Of a stretch of 23,285 nt of DNA, positions 22,818 to 23,285 are shown in pieces. A model generated the notes under the pieces. It was not told where the DNA came from and did not search any database. It saw only the letters and a program-made list of their open reading frames with translations. The translations under genes and the position numbers were made by a program. How positions within the stretch are numbered: position 1 is the first letter of the stretch; every line of letters starts with the position of its first letter. This stretch comes from CAYSLU01 sp964431965 (GTDB lineage: Bacteria; Verrucomicrobiota; Kiritimatiellia; CAIKKV01; CAYSLU01): the NCBI GenBank assembly GCA_964431965.1, contig CAYSLU010000087.1:1-23285 (forward strand). Reading direction: 5' to 3'.

Positions 22818-23285
22818 TTATCTCCCGGCGCCAGCCGCAGCCGATCCGCCGGGGAGCCCGGCGGCGTGGCGGAGCCGCGTCATCGCGTTCATGTGGTCGC
22901 GGAGCGCCTGGTAGAGGGACAGCTTGGCCGTCCGCAGCGCCAGGTTCGTCTCCGTGAACTCCAGATAGGTGGACATGCCCGCGTCGTAGCGGGTCTTCGC
23001 GATCTCCAGGGCGCGCTCGGCCAGTTGCACGTTGTCCCGGCTGCCCGTCGTGGCTTCCGCCGCGTCCTGGAGGTCCAGATAGGCCTGCTTGATCTCGAGG
23101 AACACGACGCGCAGCAGCTCGTCGTAGTCGGCGCGCGCCTTGGCCAGCTCGAGCTGCTTCTCCCGGATGACGCCGCGCCGCAGCCCGCTGTCGAAGAGCG
23201 ACCACTGGGCGGCCACGCCCGCGCTCCAGTGCCAGCCCCACGTGACCGAGCCGAAATCGGTCGTGTCCGGATCGGTGCCCGCGTA
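22818..23285 (-). CDS. TolC-family outer-membrane efflux protein, C-terminal part (cut by window edge)
   Basis: The frame is open to the window end, giving 155 visible residues. The start is outside the window. AAQWSLFDSGLRRGVIREKQLELAKARADYDELLR, with an LFDxGxRRG turn, is the hallmark of the second repeat of TolC-like proteins. Long amphipathic helices follow (EIKQAYLDLQDAAEATTGSR, then DNVQLAERALEIAKTRYDAG). The C-terminus ends in a Gly/Ala-rich tail without extended periplasmic residues. It should form the outer-membrane duct of the tripartite pump encoded downstream. An in-frame GTG at 23216 is not the real start, since homology continues before it. Confidence 0.88.
   Translation of the reverse strand, partial: YAGTDPDTTDFGSVTWGWHWSAGVAAQWSLFDSGLRRGVIREKQLELAKARADYDELLRVVFLEIKQAYLDLQDAAEATTGSRDNVQLAERALEIAKTRYDAGMSTYLEFTETNLALRTAKLSLYQALRDHMNAMTRLRHAAGLPGGSAAAGAGR

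Noticed and set aside
21706..22914. Plus-strand open frame of 402 residues
   Set aside because: It is antisense to the adaptor gene and has no domain.
22816..23241. Upstream extension of the adaptor reading frame
   Set aside because: It overlaps the TolC-like gene in a different frame; the TolC-like frame has clear homology, and the adaptor's membrane anchor starts at 22815.

Overview
This is GC-rich bacterial DNA (roughly two-thirds G+C by eye) from a Gram-negative organism. It carries an outer-membrane lipoprotein exporter (Lol), an RND/TolC-type tripartite pump and several secreted proteins. An archaeal-type phosphoglycerate mutase, a PUR-domain protein, a large secreted PQQ-type propeller with an embedded methyltransferase-like domain, and a glycine-rich secreted protein together point to the PVC superphylum (Kiritimatiellota, Lentisphaerota, Verrucomicrobiota or Planctomycetota). 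That placement is inference from gene content; no rRNA or tRNA gene was seen.

Left part (1-6430). The window opens in the C-terminal end of a thymidylate synthase-like gene whose stop codon lies in the terminal inverted repeat of a small non-coding element (331-493, MITE-like). Next comes apgM (+). Facing it is a minus-strand set read in the order PUR-domain protein, lysS, lolC/E permease, four-helix-bundle (S23/IVP family) protein, lolD. The four-helix-bundle gene separates the two Lol subunit genes. It is bounded by heptamer arrays of TTCRGGG type in inverted orientation, and its stop codon overlaps the lolD start as ATGA. This looks like an insertion that became translationally coupled to lolD, and it is the most unusual locus here.

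Middle (6644-14589). A secreted glycine-rich protein with a duplicated block of about 140 residues precedes a 1112-residue exported protein made of two PQQ-type propeller regions around a degenerate SAM-methyltransferase-like domain. Then comes a small membrane protein, hslO (redox chaperone Hsp33) and a probable exported protein or lipoprotein that overlaps hslO by ATGA.

Right-middle (14590-18573). An iron-type superoxide dismutase is followed by a very strong 16-bp hairpin and a 66-residue SAP-like, cysteine-rich protein. A good promoter then leads into pdxJ, acpS and nnr (vitamin B6 synthesis, acyl-carrier-protein activation, NAD(P)HX repair), a plausible operon with an ATGA overlap between acpS and nnr.

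Right end (18579-23285, minus strand). A tight operon encodes a TolC-like outer-membrane protein (cut by the window edge), a membrane-fusion adaptor and an RND pump. The pump has Asn at two positions of the classical AcrB proton relay. Its gene ends only 5 bp from the end of the convergent nnr gene.

Most of the window is housekeeping. The accessory or poorly described elements are the MITE-like repeat, the heptamer-flanked four-helix-bundle gene, the glycine-rich/propeller-methyltransferase pair and the small PUR and SAP/Cys proteins.
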